Shown here: positions 1-11,851 of the stretch, piece after piece
Numbering within the stretch: the first letter of the stretch is position 1
How the letters are laid out: each line of letters opens with the position of its first letter
Notes under the pieces: model-generated
What the model saw: the letters and a program-made list of their open reading frames with translations, nothing else
The model's database searches: none
What the model was told of the DNA's origin: nothing
Assembly (NCBI RefSeq): GCF_964340395.1
Contig: NC_135553.1
Location: 22,885,449 to 22,949,448, forward strand
Source: Glandiceps talaboti
Lineage: Eukaryota > Hemichordata > Enteropneusta > Spengelidae
Reading direction: 5' to 3'
Length of the DNA: 64,000 bases
Translations under genes and position numbers: made by a program

Positions 1-327
1 AATACTCGGTGCAGAGCGGACAGTGTTCGGTAGTTGGCTCCACAGAATTACGGCAGCAGTAGCTGAAAGATTGATCTCCATACGATTTGATTTGTTGAAC
101 GTTTCCTTTCGATATAATATGATCAACAGCAATTACCAACACGCTCTTCGTCATCTGCCAAATATTTTATGATAGATTAAACAATCCATAATCAAAAACA
201 CACACCACTCATTTCCATTTTCATCAAAGAGCACCCATACCGAGAAATGGTATGTGCTATATTGTGCATCTTGTACAGTCTTGTCTTATGATATCAGCAA
301 TTTATATCACTAAAGGAAGTCACGCGT
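1..327. other. Flank with no recognised gene
   Basis: No coding signal is seen. A stretch around 121-165 (ACACGCTCTTCGTCATCTG) resembles sequence near 22,960 and 55,990, so this is probably the edge of a dispersed repeat. Confidence 0.4.
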
Positions 328-330
328 TTA

Positions 331-480
331 GGGACCGGTCAGTTTCTTCGGCCGGGGGGGGGGGCGGTGGATTTTGAGGGGGGGGGCACCCTGTTTTTGA
401 AATTGGCAGTAGGGGGGGGGGGGTCATGCTGTTTTCAAAATTGTGGATGGGGGGGGGGGGGTCATTGTGTTTTGGATTGT
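331..480 (+). repeat. Left TIR and subterminal poly-G repeats
   Basis: Three G runs of roughly 9-13 bases alternate with short spacers ending in TCATGCTG or TCATTGTG. The right terminus (3140-3260) carries the same motif plus the complementary C run. Such tracts can form G-quadruplexes; that is inference. Confidence 0.65.
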
Positions 481-1990
481 GATGGAAGAAAAAAATCCCT
501 TTTCGACAATGACATAAAGCCTTGTCTGAAATGTGGTACATGTAAATATTTGTTCTTCTCTCTGTTTCTTACATGAATTCTTTAATATTACTTATTAGTT
601 CAAGCATAATTATAAATATACATATACATGTATTACCTAGCTACCACACTAGTTACAGAACATGTCATGTAAATGCGTGGCTGTTTCACAATCAGTGCTT
701 CACTTATATTGCACTTTGGGGCAAAAGTGAACTTGAAGGTTTCGTAATGGTAATCTTCATAGATAGTTCATAAAAGAAGTTAATCTAAAATGATCCCTAC
801 TCGTCACTGTGAACTTGTCAGAAGGGATTAATACACTTGCTATTTTGAACACTACATGTTATTGACACTACAAATCACCACATCTCATCAGATTCCAGTT
901 TCTGTTATACACTAGGTATGACCACCTAAAGTTCTCTAACATACCGGTGGCTTTACTATACACGCAATATTAATGGCAATGTTACGGGGCCATTTTTATG
1001 TGACATGGGAAACTCATTTTAAAACTTACATTTACGTTAGCTATTCGAAGCTTGGAAATATTACCTAAAAGGCTATGAATAACGTAAGTACTGCCTTAAT
1101 AGGAGCAAAACAATGCAGATCTGCCAGGGGGAAAACCCCCAAGGACTCCCTCACCCCCAGAGGTCACTCATGCATTCAACCAACAATCAGATGCACCAAC
1201 AACCTTTTTACTGTCATAATGATATTAAACTTTTCTTAAATATTTTCACTCAATTCTAATTTGAGATGATAGTCTTTTAAAGATGTGAAATATTTGCCAA
1301 GATAGTCTAAAATTGAATTAAAACTCCAAATCTCCCCTACCAATGATACTACCAGTAGATGTGCTGACCTTTACTACATGTATATAATGATGCCATTTAA
1401 CTGTTTAAGAACATATTTCAACCCTATGTAAGTTATAAAGAATAGTTTATGATACTTGATGGTGCTGTCTTGTAAAGCATGGATTGAGTTATTGCTTGAA
1501 AGGGTCTGAATAGCCTAAAAATAGCTTTAAGAGTAAAAATCCTCCAGGGCTTCTAGAGGGAGACCCCCTTGGACCCCCACATGAGGTGGACAAATCCCAG
1601 TCTCAAGCTCTTCCACTCTTACTGTCAAGATGCTATCAAAGTATATTTCAAAAGTATTTCAACCCTGTGTAGTTGCTTTTTACATGTTAGTGCTGTCTTG
1701 TAAAGCTTGGAAATTATTGTCTGAAAGGGCCTGAATAGTCTCAAAATTGACTTTTCAGAGTAAAAAACCTCAAGGACTTCTAGTGGGAGACCACCTAGGA
1801 CCCCCCATAAGAGATATACATATTCCTTGCTCAAGCTTTCCCATACCTTTCACTGTCAAGATGCTATTAAACTCCTTTTGGAATATATTTACCCTGTGTA
1901 GTCAATAATTATAATTATGATGGTGCTAACCCGGGATCTTATAAAGTAGATGCAAGACAGTCAAGCAGTCCACACTGAGTCATGAGCAAA

Positions 1991-3109
1991 CCAGATTGAA
2001 ACTGAATGCCTTCCGTAAAGAGTTATGCAAGAAATTTAGCTCTATATCTGTGATTCGTCAAGTCCCAATGAAAGTTAGTTGTCAAAAATGTTGTTCAAAT
2101 GCCCGCCACGCCTCCTATTCTCAGCACAGGAAAGCTTGCCATCCTCGATTCTCAAGATTTTGTTGAGTGGCGCGCCCTCACTGTACACTAATTATATAGA
2201 GGTCAATGTATAGGTCACCATTATTGATACATTGTCGCGAAATTTTCTTTGTAGGATAGGCGAGGCTTGGTCTATTTTCCATATTTTGACCACACACATT
2301 TGGGTATAAATTATAGATTATTACACTTGATAAATATGTGAGTGTATTTATATCCTGAGATACAGAGCTAGATAAATGATTATGTACAAGCCTTGCAACA
2401 AAGAGTGGTAGTTTGTTATCAAGAGAAATTGGAAAAGAACACAGTAAAAAGGAGACGGTGCGAGGTCAATATAATACTTTCTAAACTTCTAATCGAAATT
2501 CTAAAAAGACACAATTTCTCTTTATTCATCTGCGCATCAGTGTGTGAAATTTGAAAATGATAAGCCCATATTTGTCGAAATTGAAACGATGATCAATATT
2601 TCACCTGTTTCTGAACTCCGCGCTCATTGTAAACCTATTTTAAGGCCAAGAAAAAAATTGTTTTCTGGTGAGTTTGAATCACTTAAATACCATGCCTCAG
2701 AGTCTTCTTTTTTCTCGTGTTTGTGCAGCCAATGCAGAGTGCAGATCGAAGGGAAACACAAAATAAGGTTGGCACGAAACCCCTGAAAACAGAGTCTTTC
2801 TCAGTAGTTTAGAGCACGAGTATAAAGTTAGCGTCAGATTCAGATTCGGATCTGAGGCCATCTGATGCTCAATATAACGTTCATAAGATAACGCTACCTG
2901 AATCTGAATCTGAATCTGACGCCAACTTTATACTCGTTCGATCGATTAATTACTGAAATTGGTCATTAATATTCATCGGATTATTACCAAAACCTAATCA
3001 GTTCTTGCCATTACCCTATGGAACATGTTTATGAAATTTCGTTTGAGTTAATGCAGCCGTTTTTTCGGAAATGGTGATACAGACACACACAGACATCATC
3101 AGTATATTA
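1991..3109 (+). mobile_element. Nested dispersed element (CCAGATTTAAACTGAATGCC family), member 1
   Basis: It starts CCAGATTGAAACTGAATGCC and ends with CAGACACACACAGACATCAT and a short AT stretch. The ends are fixed by comparison with the second host element, where the sequence passes directly from ...ACGATCAAAA to ATACCTGTCATG at about 63,910-63,920. Related full copies occur in each 7.4 kb unit (24,749; 32,177; 39,590) and one with a different core at 50,579. Relative to those copies, this one lacks about 120 bases around 2155. No protein-coding frame is recognised; the 80-codon frame at 2544 lies wholly within the repeat. Confidence 0.75.
2815..2945. repeat. Inverted repeat with GATTCA/TGAATC hexamers
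   Basis: AGCACGAGTATAAAGTTAGC and GATTCAGATTC are answered by CTGAATCTGAATCTGA and CCAACTTTATACTCGT, giving a hairpin inside the nested element. The same hairpin recurs in the three 7.4 kb units with a longer loop. Confidence 0.6.
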
Positions 3110-3299
3110 ATACCTGTCATGTGAATATTATATATATATATGGGGGGGGGGTCATCATGTTTTAAAATTAAGTGATAGGGGGGTGAGCCTGTTTTGGGTT
3201 TTACAGATGGGGGGGGGGGGTCAGTGACTTTTTGTCGGCCCAATTTAAAAATCCACCGCCCCCCCCCCCACCAGGCTGAAGAAACTGACCGGTCCCTTA

Positions 3300-4020
3300 G
3301 CTAGGCCTGCTTGTAGACTGAGAAGGAAGGGATGACTTATTCCGTCTGCAAGCAGGGCTACCCTGTCACTAAACTTAGTCTGTTGTAGATGAAAATGAAC
3401 TTCAGTGCTTCGGGAATATCTCTCCGAAGTACTCACACAGATAAAATACAATTGCATAACGTCAGGACAATGGTAGTGTCATAGTACATTACACAGGCAC
3501 GTAAATGTTAAATTGTTAAAGTTTTGATTTCCTAAATTATTCTGATTTAGTCTTGCTTACATGATAAATTGAAGTGTTTTGTGCAAAGTGGAGATTTTTT
3601 GCATTTACTGCACTGTGAGTGTGTTTCTATTGTGTCCCTCAGTTAGGATGACTGGTCAGCATTGATAAGGATCTCATATCCAATTACATCTAATGTCGTC
3701 TTGCTCATTAAGATACGTATGAGTGTCCAGCAAAGTGTATAATGTAATACGCAAAGGGTAGTAAGATCTTTAATTCCAAACTACTGGGCAGATTGTACCC
3801 ATTTGAGATACCTTACAACCATTTTAACCAGACGACCTCTTAAATAGGTAATCTTTGAAATAGCACAAACCACCATTCACACTGGACATACCCCACTACT
3901 CAACTACCGTTATACCATGACCTGAGGCCAGTCAGACAAATTGAAATGGCAAACATAATGAATTCTTACTTCAAAACACCGGCAAACGTACAAGAACATC
4001 ATAATTAGTGACAGGTGACA
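3300..4020. other. No gene seen
   Basis: AT-rich sequence with no recognisable coding, RNA or repeat feature, apart from a short stretch near 3770 (CCAAACTACTGGGCAGATTG) similar to the element body at 58.65-58.8 kb. Confidence 0.4.
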
Positions 4021-4026
4021 TGATAG

Positions 4027-4296
4027 ATGGCGAACAATATCAAACAAAGTTTACACAGCAAAGTGGAGAGTGCCAGATATCATATGGATAGTAGACTAAA
4101 GAAATTAACGAAGAGGGAAAAAGAACAACTGAGAAAACAAAGTAATCGGCAAAGAGTGCATGCCTTCAGGAAAACCAGGAACATTATAAAAGAAACAAGC
4201 GACCTAACGGTCAGAATAGCTCCGCTGTTCTTTTTATTTTTTATTTTGGTAACATGTAGAAGTTGTTCAGCTCCTCACTATTCAGTTTTGTTTTAG
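4027..4296 (+). CDS. Short basic open frame, unrecognised; possible first exon
   Basis: The 89-codon frame begins in a reasonable start context (GATAGATGG). The first 58 residues are strongly charged, with a Lys/Arg/Glu-rich helix (KKLTKREKEQLRK), while the C-terminal third is hydrophobic and looks like translated noncoding sequence. A donor-like GTCAGA follows ACCTAACG near 4210. I recognise no family and see no downstream exon, so chance is a serious alternative. Confidence 0.2.
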   Translation: MANNIKQSLHSKVESARYHMDSRLKKLTKREKEQLRKQSNRQRVHAFRKTRNIIKETSDLTVRIAPLFFLFFILVTCRSCSAPHYSVLF

Positions 4297-4689
4297 CGAT
4301 GTAATAAAGTGGTTAGTGGTTTCATATGATGTCTCACTATAATACACATTTTACACAGAAAGTTGGTAAAATATTGTACTTTTATAACATAGTCACCATT
4401 TCACAAAAAATCTACTGTTATGAAATTACACAAAATCTCAGAAAAATAATGACTGGGAAATGCACCAAAAAAAAAGGATTTTTGAGGTTGGCTATAAATA
4501 ATTCCAGTGTCTTACAGCTTTAACCCTGGAAAACTTTAATGATGAATGAAATAAACTAGGAATCTAAAATAATTTTGAGGCAATTCGAATTTCAAATTTC
4601 TAACAAATTTACCAAAAACACTCCATAATTGTCAACAATATTCAACAATATTAGTAGACATACCATCGTCTGATATTTTAATTTAATAG

Positions 4690-4806
4690 TCTATGGACCT
4701 CCTTGCAGGTGCAATCGGTTTAGCGGTTTTGACTTTAAGTTGTTTACACACACAGACGCCAGGCGATCCCTATAGTACAACTGAACCTCAGTTCAGTTGT
4801 GCTAGT
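4690..4806 (-). mobile_element. Fragment of the hairpin-headed CTGT element, minus orientation
   Basis: Read on the minus strand this gives a hairpin (CAACTGAAC.../...GTTCAGTTG), then GTCTGTGTGTGTAAACAACT and TTAAAGTCAAAACCGCTAAA. The same order (hairpin, GTCTGT/GTGT run, AAACAACTTAAAGTC) is found at 58,010-58,130. It is therefore a truncated relative of that element. Confidence 0.55.
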
Positions 4807-4809
4807 AAA

Positions 4810-5890
4810 ACTACACAAACTTATTCACGGTTACGAATTTATTTTCTCTCGAAAACCATAGTTTATTACATCACGTAATTCGCCGATTTTGGGGTATAAG
4901 TGCTTTGTATAGAACATACCTGAAGATTTACGAAACTGCTGTCCCATGATTTTCATACATGGTGACATGACATTATCGAAGATTATATATGACTGCAAGG
5001 ACTACGTTCAAATCCTATCTCTGTCAAGGATTTTACTACGTGCCTCAGCACCCAGTATATCATTCGATTCGAATCCACACGTACTACAATTCTTCGTTCA
5101 TGGATTTTGAAAAACGTAGAGACAGACAGCTTTAAAATGTGACAAAAATCCCAAAATTTGTGAATTTTCAGGAAAATTAGTCTAAAAATGACGATAAATG
5201 CACAGATACAGATGTGCAAACGTAATTTGTTTTCATTCCAGCTGATTGTTACATGTAGTGGCTTTTCCGACGACATCATATGTTCATGAATTAAGAGAAT
5301 ACAAAAAAACACCTAAATTTGACCAAAAATGGCATTTTACTAATATTACTGTGGTATACGATAGAAATGCCTTAGGGAAAAAATCAAAAAGTACTAAAAT
5401 AGCAGAATTTCGATTTCCAGAAATAGCTAGTTGTGAACGAGGATGTCGTACATTACCACATCGGCAAAAATTTTGACGTGGCGATTTTGCCACCAATATT
5501 GATCATATAAAATCCAAACTCCATAAATGAACCACAAAGTACTTTCCCTTTCAAAATTGGGCAATTTTAGAGTAAGTGTTATCGTTTTCTATTGACGACT
5601 GTAATATACGCCTTGCTTTCATGATAAGTTTATGATAATGAGATTTGTATTCGCCCATCATAAGAGAAAAAATCATTGAAAGCATACAATACACAAACTA
5701 AGTGCAAAATTACATTGGAGCGGGCGAGGGGCTAGAAAATATTTACCAATTAACTAATCTCGTCTAGCCACACAGATCTCAGAAAACTAGTAAAAACATG
5801 AAAATAATTATGTGACTGCTGCAATGTCTCACAGTAATTAAACGTCCTACATGATCAATTCTGATAATATTATGTGTCAAAAAATTATAA
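4810..5890. other. No gene seen
   Basis: AT-rich. Overlapping antisense frames of 60-110 codons at 4983-5496 open on both strands with no family resemblance, and I treat them as chance openings. Confidence 0.4.
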
Positions 5891-5904
5891 AAGTTAAAAT
5901 TGTT

Positions 5905-6690
5905 CAAGAAGAAACTCTTTATAATCGTTCTTGTATTTGTTTCTGCAAATTTTGTCTTGAATGTTGTTCCATATTTGTGAATAATGAACTAACTGCTAAC
6001 TGACAAAGACTACTCTTGTATCTTGATACATGGAGGTCTCCTCTCAATTTCCATATGGTATGATGGCAATGACTGATTTTCAAAAATAGCTCTTGAAGTG
6101 TGGTGGAAGTTTATCGTGAAGTACATCACATCAATGATTAAATTATTGCTGTAAATTTACACATTTTCTTGACGTCTACAGTGTGTGTTTTCCAGGTTAA
6201 ATTACTGTTCAGGTGAATTCCAATGAATGACGTACTGTTAGCTATTTAACCACCTTGTTATTAAGAGTTATAGACCTATTGACTTCTTTTCTATTGTGTT
6301 CACTTCTGATCACCATGTGCTATGTTTTATTTACATTCATATTCAGTCTATTAGCACCACACCATTTATTCAACTTATCAAATTCAACATTAGCTTGATT
6401 GAGAGATATAGTGTTGTGTGTTTCCTGGATAGAATGAAATAAGTCATCTGCATAGAGCTTGAAATTAAAAATATTGGAAGAATTTGGAATGTCGTTTATG
6501 TATAAATTAGGTCCTGGAATTAACCCCTGAGGGACACCACAGGTAACATTCAATCTGCTTGAGACTACTAGTATATTATTGATGCTGACATACTGACTCC
6601 GTGATTGCAAATAACTTGAGAACCACTTGAGAGGTAAACCTCTGATTCCATAATATTCAAGTGAGACATTTAAACTGAATTAATTACACG
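5905..6690 (-). pseudogene. Non-LTR retrotransposon fragment (RT palm to C-terminus)
   Basis: On the minus strand the frame at 6320-6610 holds RT motifs in order: CGVPQG, a P-x-LYINDIPNSS segment, the catalytic-block relative LYADD, then KWCGANRLNMNVNKT, which is characteristic of jockey/CR1/Rex-type LINE reverse transcriptases. Downstream (6310 to about 5905) the frame is broken, but traces of a C-terminal WNNIQDKI-like segment remain. Upstream RT motifs and the endonuclease are missing, so it is 5'-truncated and dead. Its clade differs from the LINEs at 28-49 kb. Confidence 0.75.
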
Positions 6691-7139
6691 CATCATACAT
6701 ACATGTGTATGATGCGTATTAAAATGTGTGTTTAACTTGCTGAAATAAACAACGGTCTTGTTCTGGCCATGGCTAACTTCAGTTTCTTGACTCGGTATCT
6801 GAGTTGTCTGGGACTACATGGAAGTATTTTCTTTGTTTTGTTTTTATTTGTTGAGTATGAATTTGTTGAAGAAAAATAAATTGCATGCCACATTCTCGTC
6901 TGATTGTACAACATTAATGTCTGTACTCATGGGATCAGAATTTATGTCAACGAAAGCATTGAAATAAGGATAACTTTGATCTTTATTTGAATGATAGCTA
7001 GGATACTCGTCTACACATGTTGGAATGTCTTTGTATGTATAATAAATGTGATATATTGTATAATGTCTGTATAATTTGGTAATCCATAACAAGAATTATA
7101 AACAAGGCATATAAATCTTACAAAAGTTCGATTTCCAAA

Positions 7140-7390
7140 CAGAAGTGATTTTGAGACAGAAGAGCGAATTTTCAAACAAAAGACTGATGTTGAAACAGAA
7201 GAGCGATGTAGAAACAGAAGAGCGATTTTTTCAACAGAAAAGAAATGTTGAAAGAGAAGAGCGATTTTTCAACAGAAAAGCAATGTTGAAAGAGAAGAGC
7301 GATTTTTCAAACAGAAGAGACGTTTTTCAAACAGAAGAGCGATTTTTTTAAACAGTAGAGTGATAATACAACCAGAAGAGCGATTTGTCG
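7140..7390 (+). repeat. Minisatellite, CAGAAGAGCGATTTTT units
   Basis: About nine imperfect units of 20-30 bases, alternating GAAGAGCGATTTTTCAAACA with AAAGCAATGTTGAAAGAG. The open frame across it (7145-7351) is repeat-derived and not a gene. Confidence 0.75.
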
Positions 7391-7635
7391 TTTAGACAAA
7401 ATTCATTCTCTTTTTCAGGTAAAATGCCAATCGCGTGAATGCATCTATAGTTGCCCTTACAAAAGCAGACATAAATATCTTTGACGCCAAGTCCAATATT
7501 TCGGATTTTCTTGATGATATGCCCACACCTAACATTTTCAGCATTTTACGGTTATACGTGCCCCAAAAATACTTGCAGCAATAGTGCCTAACCAGGTCAC
7601 GTGGCACTCTCTAAACTAAAAGATTACATTTGGAA

Positions 7636-7860
7636 ACACTGTGTGAAAAGGGCTGAATCCATCATGGATTCCTTTAGATTCTATGCTGGATACTGTAAGA
7701 ATCCAGCAGAATCCTGTGGTATATGTTATGGATTCTGTAGAGAATCCATCAACTATCCAATGGTGGATTCCCTTGGATATGGAACATTTAGAATCCATTG
7801 TTCTATCCAGTACTGGATTCTGCTGGATTCCGAAGAAAGTCATGAATGAATAGAAATGGA
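7636..7860 (+). mobile_element. GAATCC/GGATTC-rich non-autonomous element, copy 1
   Basis: It begins at CACTGTGTGAAA and is built of alternating TGGATTC and GAATCCA words, including GAATCCAGCAGAATCC and CTGGATTCTGCTGGATTC, so it folds on itself in many ways. A second copy in the opposite orientation lies at 22,330-22,540 and ends TTTCACACAGTG. Confidence 0.6.
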
Positions 7861-8870
7861 GGTCAATCCTTAAAATCAATATTAAATTAATGAATATTCA
7901 TATCTAAATGAGAATCCTTCTCAATATCCACTACTGGATTCTGGCAATTAAATATTATCCCTATATTCATCAATATTCATATTAAGAGTCTCATTTCTGT
8001 CATGGATGGCAAGGGGTCTCTTTCATGGTTATGTGCATAGGCACGTCTGCTTGACATTTGAATGATAAAATATTGGGTTCATTCTCACTCTTCTTTAGAT
8101 CTAGTTTTTATCACCATATTCTTTCCAAATGGTAATCAATGACAGCGAGTTCCTTTATCCTGCAGGTAACTCTTTTACAACTATTTTATTCTCTGTATGT
8201 TTGTAGCTCACACTCAATGCAATCAACTATAACAACACTCACACAATATCACAAATATACAAAAACTTGATAAACACAGGTAAGTTAAATTGAATTATAT
8301 TTATTACAAAAAAATTAAAAATAGCAAAAGACATTACACAATCAAAAGAGCTCGACCAATTTTTTTTCATCATTCCATTGTATTTAAACCTTGTACTTGA
8401 CATTTCGCAATATTTATAATTCTGAACAAAATACCTCATCCCACTCGTACTCAAAGCAGTCCCGGTATGATCACTGACTAGTCGTGCTTGAATACAGAGT
8501 AATCTGGGACTCGATTCTGACAATTGTCCCTACTATTTGTTTAGAGTCAAGTCAGCAATATAGACTCGTGCACCGCCTATCGTATGTAAGCAGGGCTAAC
8601 CACTGGCATGACCAGAGAGACCCTTTGCGGATTTACATGTAAAACGGGGAAAGATACGAAAAACATAATGCAAAGTTGTAATTATTTTTACTTGCCAAAT
8701 ATTTACATTTTGGAAATGGCAAGACACGTTCATGTCTTTTTTTATATTGCTTGTTTGACGTCAATAGTGTCTTTTGAAAATTGGCAGTTTACTTAAAGTC
8801 TTGTGGACTGATTTCCAATATGGTGTCAGTCATAATGCTCATTAACATATTAATCTTTTTTACAAATTAC
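7861..8870. other. No gene seen
   Basis: AT-rich. Degraded GGATTC words continue to about 7,945; beyond that nothing is recognised. Confidence 0.4.
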
Positions 8871-8879
8871 AAAAAAAAA

Positions 8880-9155
8880 ATCATCAAAAATAGAAAAGAA
8901 GACGTGCTGACTTGAAATTAACAAATCTGAGTAAGCTACCCTCTGTGCATCAACACACCAGTTATCAAAGCAATCTGACAAGTAGTATTTGAGGAGATGA
9001 TGAAAATATCATTTTTGAAAAAAAATCATAACAAATTAAAAAAGCACAGATCAACTTGGCATGAACAAATCTGAATAGCCTCATCCCAGGGAACATGCAC
9101 ACCAAATATCGAAGTATTCTGGTCGTTACTTTCAGAGCAGATGGTGAAAATAAAA
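8880..9155 (+). repeat. Two diverged direct repeats of about 130 bp
   Basis: The two halves share ACAAATCTGA, CACACCA, TATCRAAG and GAGATGATGAAAAT/CAGATGGTGAAAAT in the same order. This sits just 3' of the three-exon minus-strand locus. Confidence 0.45.
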
Positions 9156-9216
9156 AAAGTTTACGGACACCTATGATTCACCTATACGTCTATACTCTAT
9201 ACTCAGGCATGACTAA

Positions 9217-9489
9217 CTAGAGCGATGGGATACGGCCTCGAAGGCCTTTCTCTCGTTGAAGTTCCAACATATGTTCGCTTTTCATTAACTTTGAAGTTTT
9301 TGGACACTCTTTCAAACGTGCATTCAGTCTGTCTATAATGGCATTTAATTCACGTGTACGCCATTTCGGCCGCCACACATTCACTGTACCATCCTCCTCT
9401 ACTTCTTCATCGCTCATCAGTTCAGCTCTAACGTCCTTCCACACAGTCCTTTCCTCCTCAATCAGTTTTGCCTCTCGTCTTTTCATCAT
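9217..9489 (-). CDS. Terminal exon of a three-exon minus-strand gene; unknown function
   Basis: The exon follows an acceptor (TTTTCAAACAG then ATGATGAAAAG) and encodes 90 residues to a TAG at 9217-9219. It is highly charged: a basic/acidic helix (MMKRREAKLIEEERTVWKDV), an acidic stretch (ELMSDEEVEEDG), then WRPKWRTRELNAIIDRLNAR. An ELMSDEE-type acidic block followed by W-R and a DRLNAR-like helix resembles the C-terminus of multi-copy invertebrate proteins of unknown function that I remember only loosely. The frame opens in phase 0, matching the upstream exon's end. The 48 extra codons upstream of the acceptor in the same frame look intronic. Confidence 0.5.
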   Translation of the reverse strand: MMKRREAKLIEEERTVWKDVRAELMSDEEVEEDGTVNVWRPKWRTRELNAIIDRLNARLKECPKTSKLMKSEHMLELQREKGLRGRIPSL

Positions 9490-9944
9490 CTGTTTGAAAA
9501 GATAATGTTTTAGTGAGTTACAAAAATACTTCACACACAAGACAGAGCTTACTATCAACATAGTCAAAATTCTAAGCTGCTTTAACTGAAAAAGAAAGTT
9601 ATCTTGATTTTTTAAGATGACATGGCTCATCATCATGATTGATACATTAAATACCAGTCAAAGAACTGAATCATTACAATCTTTGAAAATCAAGATAAAT
9701 ATCAATTTGATTACGTTATTTGTATATTGAGAGCATTTGGTATACTAAGTAGTTTAGATTACTAATATTGTTATCAGAAATAAATATTAATAGTGGTATT
9801 AATAGTGATAATTGATATTGCCCTTTAGTGTGATTAGCGGTATTTTTTCGTATGTATATATACAAACTTCTGGTGATTGAATAAGGCAAAGGCACAGTCA
9901 ACAATAGAAAAGACACATGATCATCTTGAGTAGAGAGAGAAAGA

Positions 9945-11300
9945 GCAACCCGACATATAAAGAGGAATATGGCTAATCTTTGCAAATGTGGGAAATTCAA
10001 ACTGCTGTACACAGCACAAGCTTCTGGTTATTGTTTTCAGTATTTTTTCTGTACTCTGAGAAATGCTCGGGTCATGAAGCACATATTTGTGTATGTCATA
10101 GCACAGGGACCTGCGACCATGTAACTGATTGATTGTTTATTTTTCTGTGGCGAAATGAATCTTACCTTGTATATGATATTGATAAAGTAACTCATTGATT
10201 TGTGATGATATAAACCTTGTGGTAAAATGTGGCGAAACTTTTTTTTCATTTTCTCTCTTTCAACTGTATATCTCTTTACTGCCTAAATAAAGACATATTG
10301 TCCATTATCTTCCTCTTATCTAAATCCAACCCCAATCTCATAAATACCTACAAATGGGTTGGTGTGAAAATATGCTTTATCAAAGTTTATGTACCTACAC
10401 AGGGTTTTGTTCTCACGATTTTCTGTATTTCTAATATTATTTCTTTACATTTCAAATAAAGTTATCATTATTCTTTCCTCTTACTGTTTTTTTCTTCTTT
10501 CCTATCATGCAATGTCTTATCAGAGATTATCAGCTTTATATTAATTAGTGGCTTGTTTATCCAGTACAAACTCACTGGTTATTTGCCCAATTATCGCATT
10601 ATGCAGTGAGTGTAAACATCCACACAAAATAAGATTTCACCACAAAAAATAATCATTCAATCAATTAAATGATAAATCAACCACTCAATCAATTACAAGT
10701 TTTACATGCCTGTTGCAACCTATGGTCGTTGGTTGGTAACTTGGTACACAAATCAGTTGAAAATCAATGTTTGTTTCACAGAACATAAAAACCTTTCAAA
10801 ATGAGACAACTTCTCCTTAAACAGCTGTTTAGATTGTGTGTCACTCACGATTATATGTGAAGAACCCAGATAGGGAATGTTTATGTTTTGGTGAGTACTT
10901 GCCAGTGAGTCATCACAAAATCTCCACCCCAAAAGATACAGACATTCATACTAGTATACAAAAATAGGACCAGACAGTCATGCCTTTACCCAAACATTCC
11001 CTGTTTGGGTTGTACACACATAATCCTGAGTGACACACAATCTAAACAGCTGTTTGCAGGAGAATTTGTCTCATTTTGAAAGGTTTTACACTCTATCAAA
11101 CAAACAGATTGATTTTCAACTAACTTTTGTACCAAGTTACCATCCTATGACATTCACAAACAATTCATACATGCTTCATGACCCGAGTGTTTCTCAGGGT
11201 ACAGACAAATGTTGAAAACTATACCCAGAAGCTGATGATCCATACAGCAGTTTGAATTATTTCCCCACAAATGCACAGATTAGCGCCATAATCCTCTATA
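9945..11300. repeat. Large imperfect inverted repeat in the intron
   Basis: The right arm (about 10,940-11,300), reverse-complemented, matches 10,725-10,930 and then 9,950-10,100. Shared words include AAACAGCTGTTTAGATTGTG, AGGTTTT/AAAACCT next to CAAAATGAGACAA, GGTAACTTGGTAC and CTCGGGTCATGAAGCA. About 620 bases (10,101-10,724) interrupt the left arm only. It lies in the 2.36 kb intron between the last two exons and is probably two opposed copies of one element. Confidence 0.65.
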
Positions 11301-11851
11301 TATTAATAATCACTATGAATGCTAATTTTAAGTTATTCATGACAATTATTTACCTTGTACTGTCTACTCCTCATCTTCCTCCTTTCTTTCTGTTTCTTTC
11401 CATATTCAGCATTCTCATTCTCTCGAAATTTCACTCATAGCGGTTTTTAACAGCCACTGAAAACAAGAATTACAAGTGGTCACTATTTTTTTCTTATCTC
11501 CTATCTAAATGATGTAATTGTTTATTTAACAGCATACAAAAGTAAGATGACCCTGTACAAATCTTGTTGTTTACTTAAAGGAGGCTGTCTTATTTAATTT
11601 TGTACTAAAAAAAAAGACTGTAAAAACAATATTTGCTGCTTGTTCCCTTAAGTATCAATTGCCAAATTCTTCACAAGACATACCTGTCAGGTTGAGTTAT
11701 TAGTGAGGCTAATACATCCATGATAAAACTAAGAGTATATACAAGTGTATAGCAACACTGCAATGCCTTTGTTGTGTATAAGGAGAGTGATGTGTCAGTA
11801 GGGAACAGTAACTCAGTAAATGACAACCTGTGATATGAATGTAGTACTTAC

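Larger units (their letters stand above)
331..3296. mobile_element. TIR DNA transposon, non-autonomous, G-run subterminal repeats, copy A
   Basis: The left end GGGACCGGTCAGTTTCTTC is matched by its exact reverse complement at the right end. Both ends are flanked by TTA (328-330 and 3297-3299), a 3-bp target duplication of the kind made by PIF/Harbinger-like elements; the superfamily is an inference. Inside each terminus are G tracts of 8-13 bases separated by about 35-40 bases containing variants of CTGTTTTGAAAATTG. No transposase frame is visible, so it is non-autonomous. A younger element (1991-3109) is nested near the right end; without it the element is about 1.85 kb. A second copy starts at 62122. 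The 500-2000 part has no gene. Confidence 0.75.
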
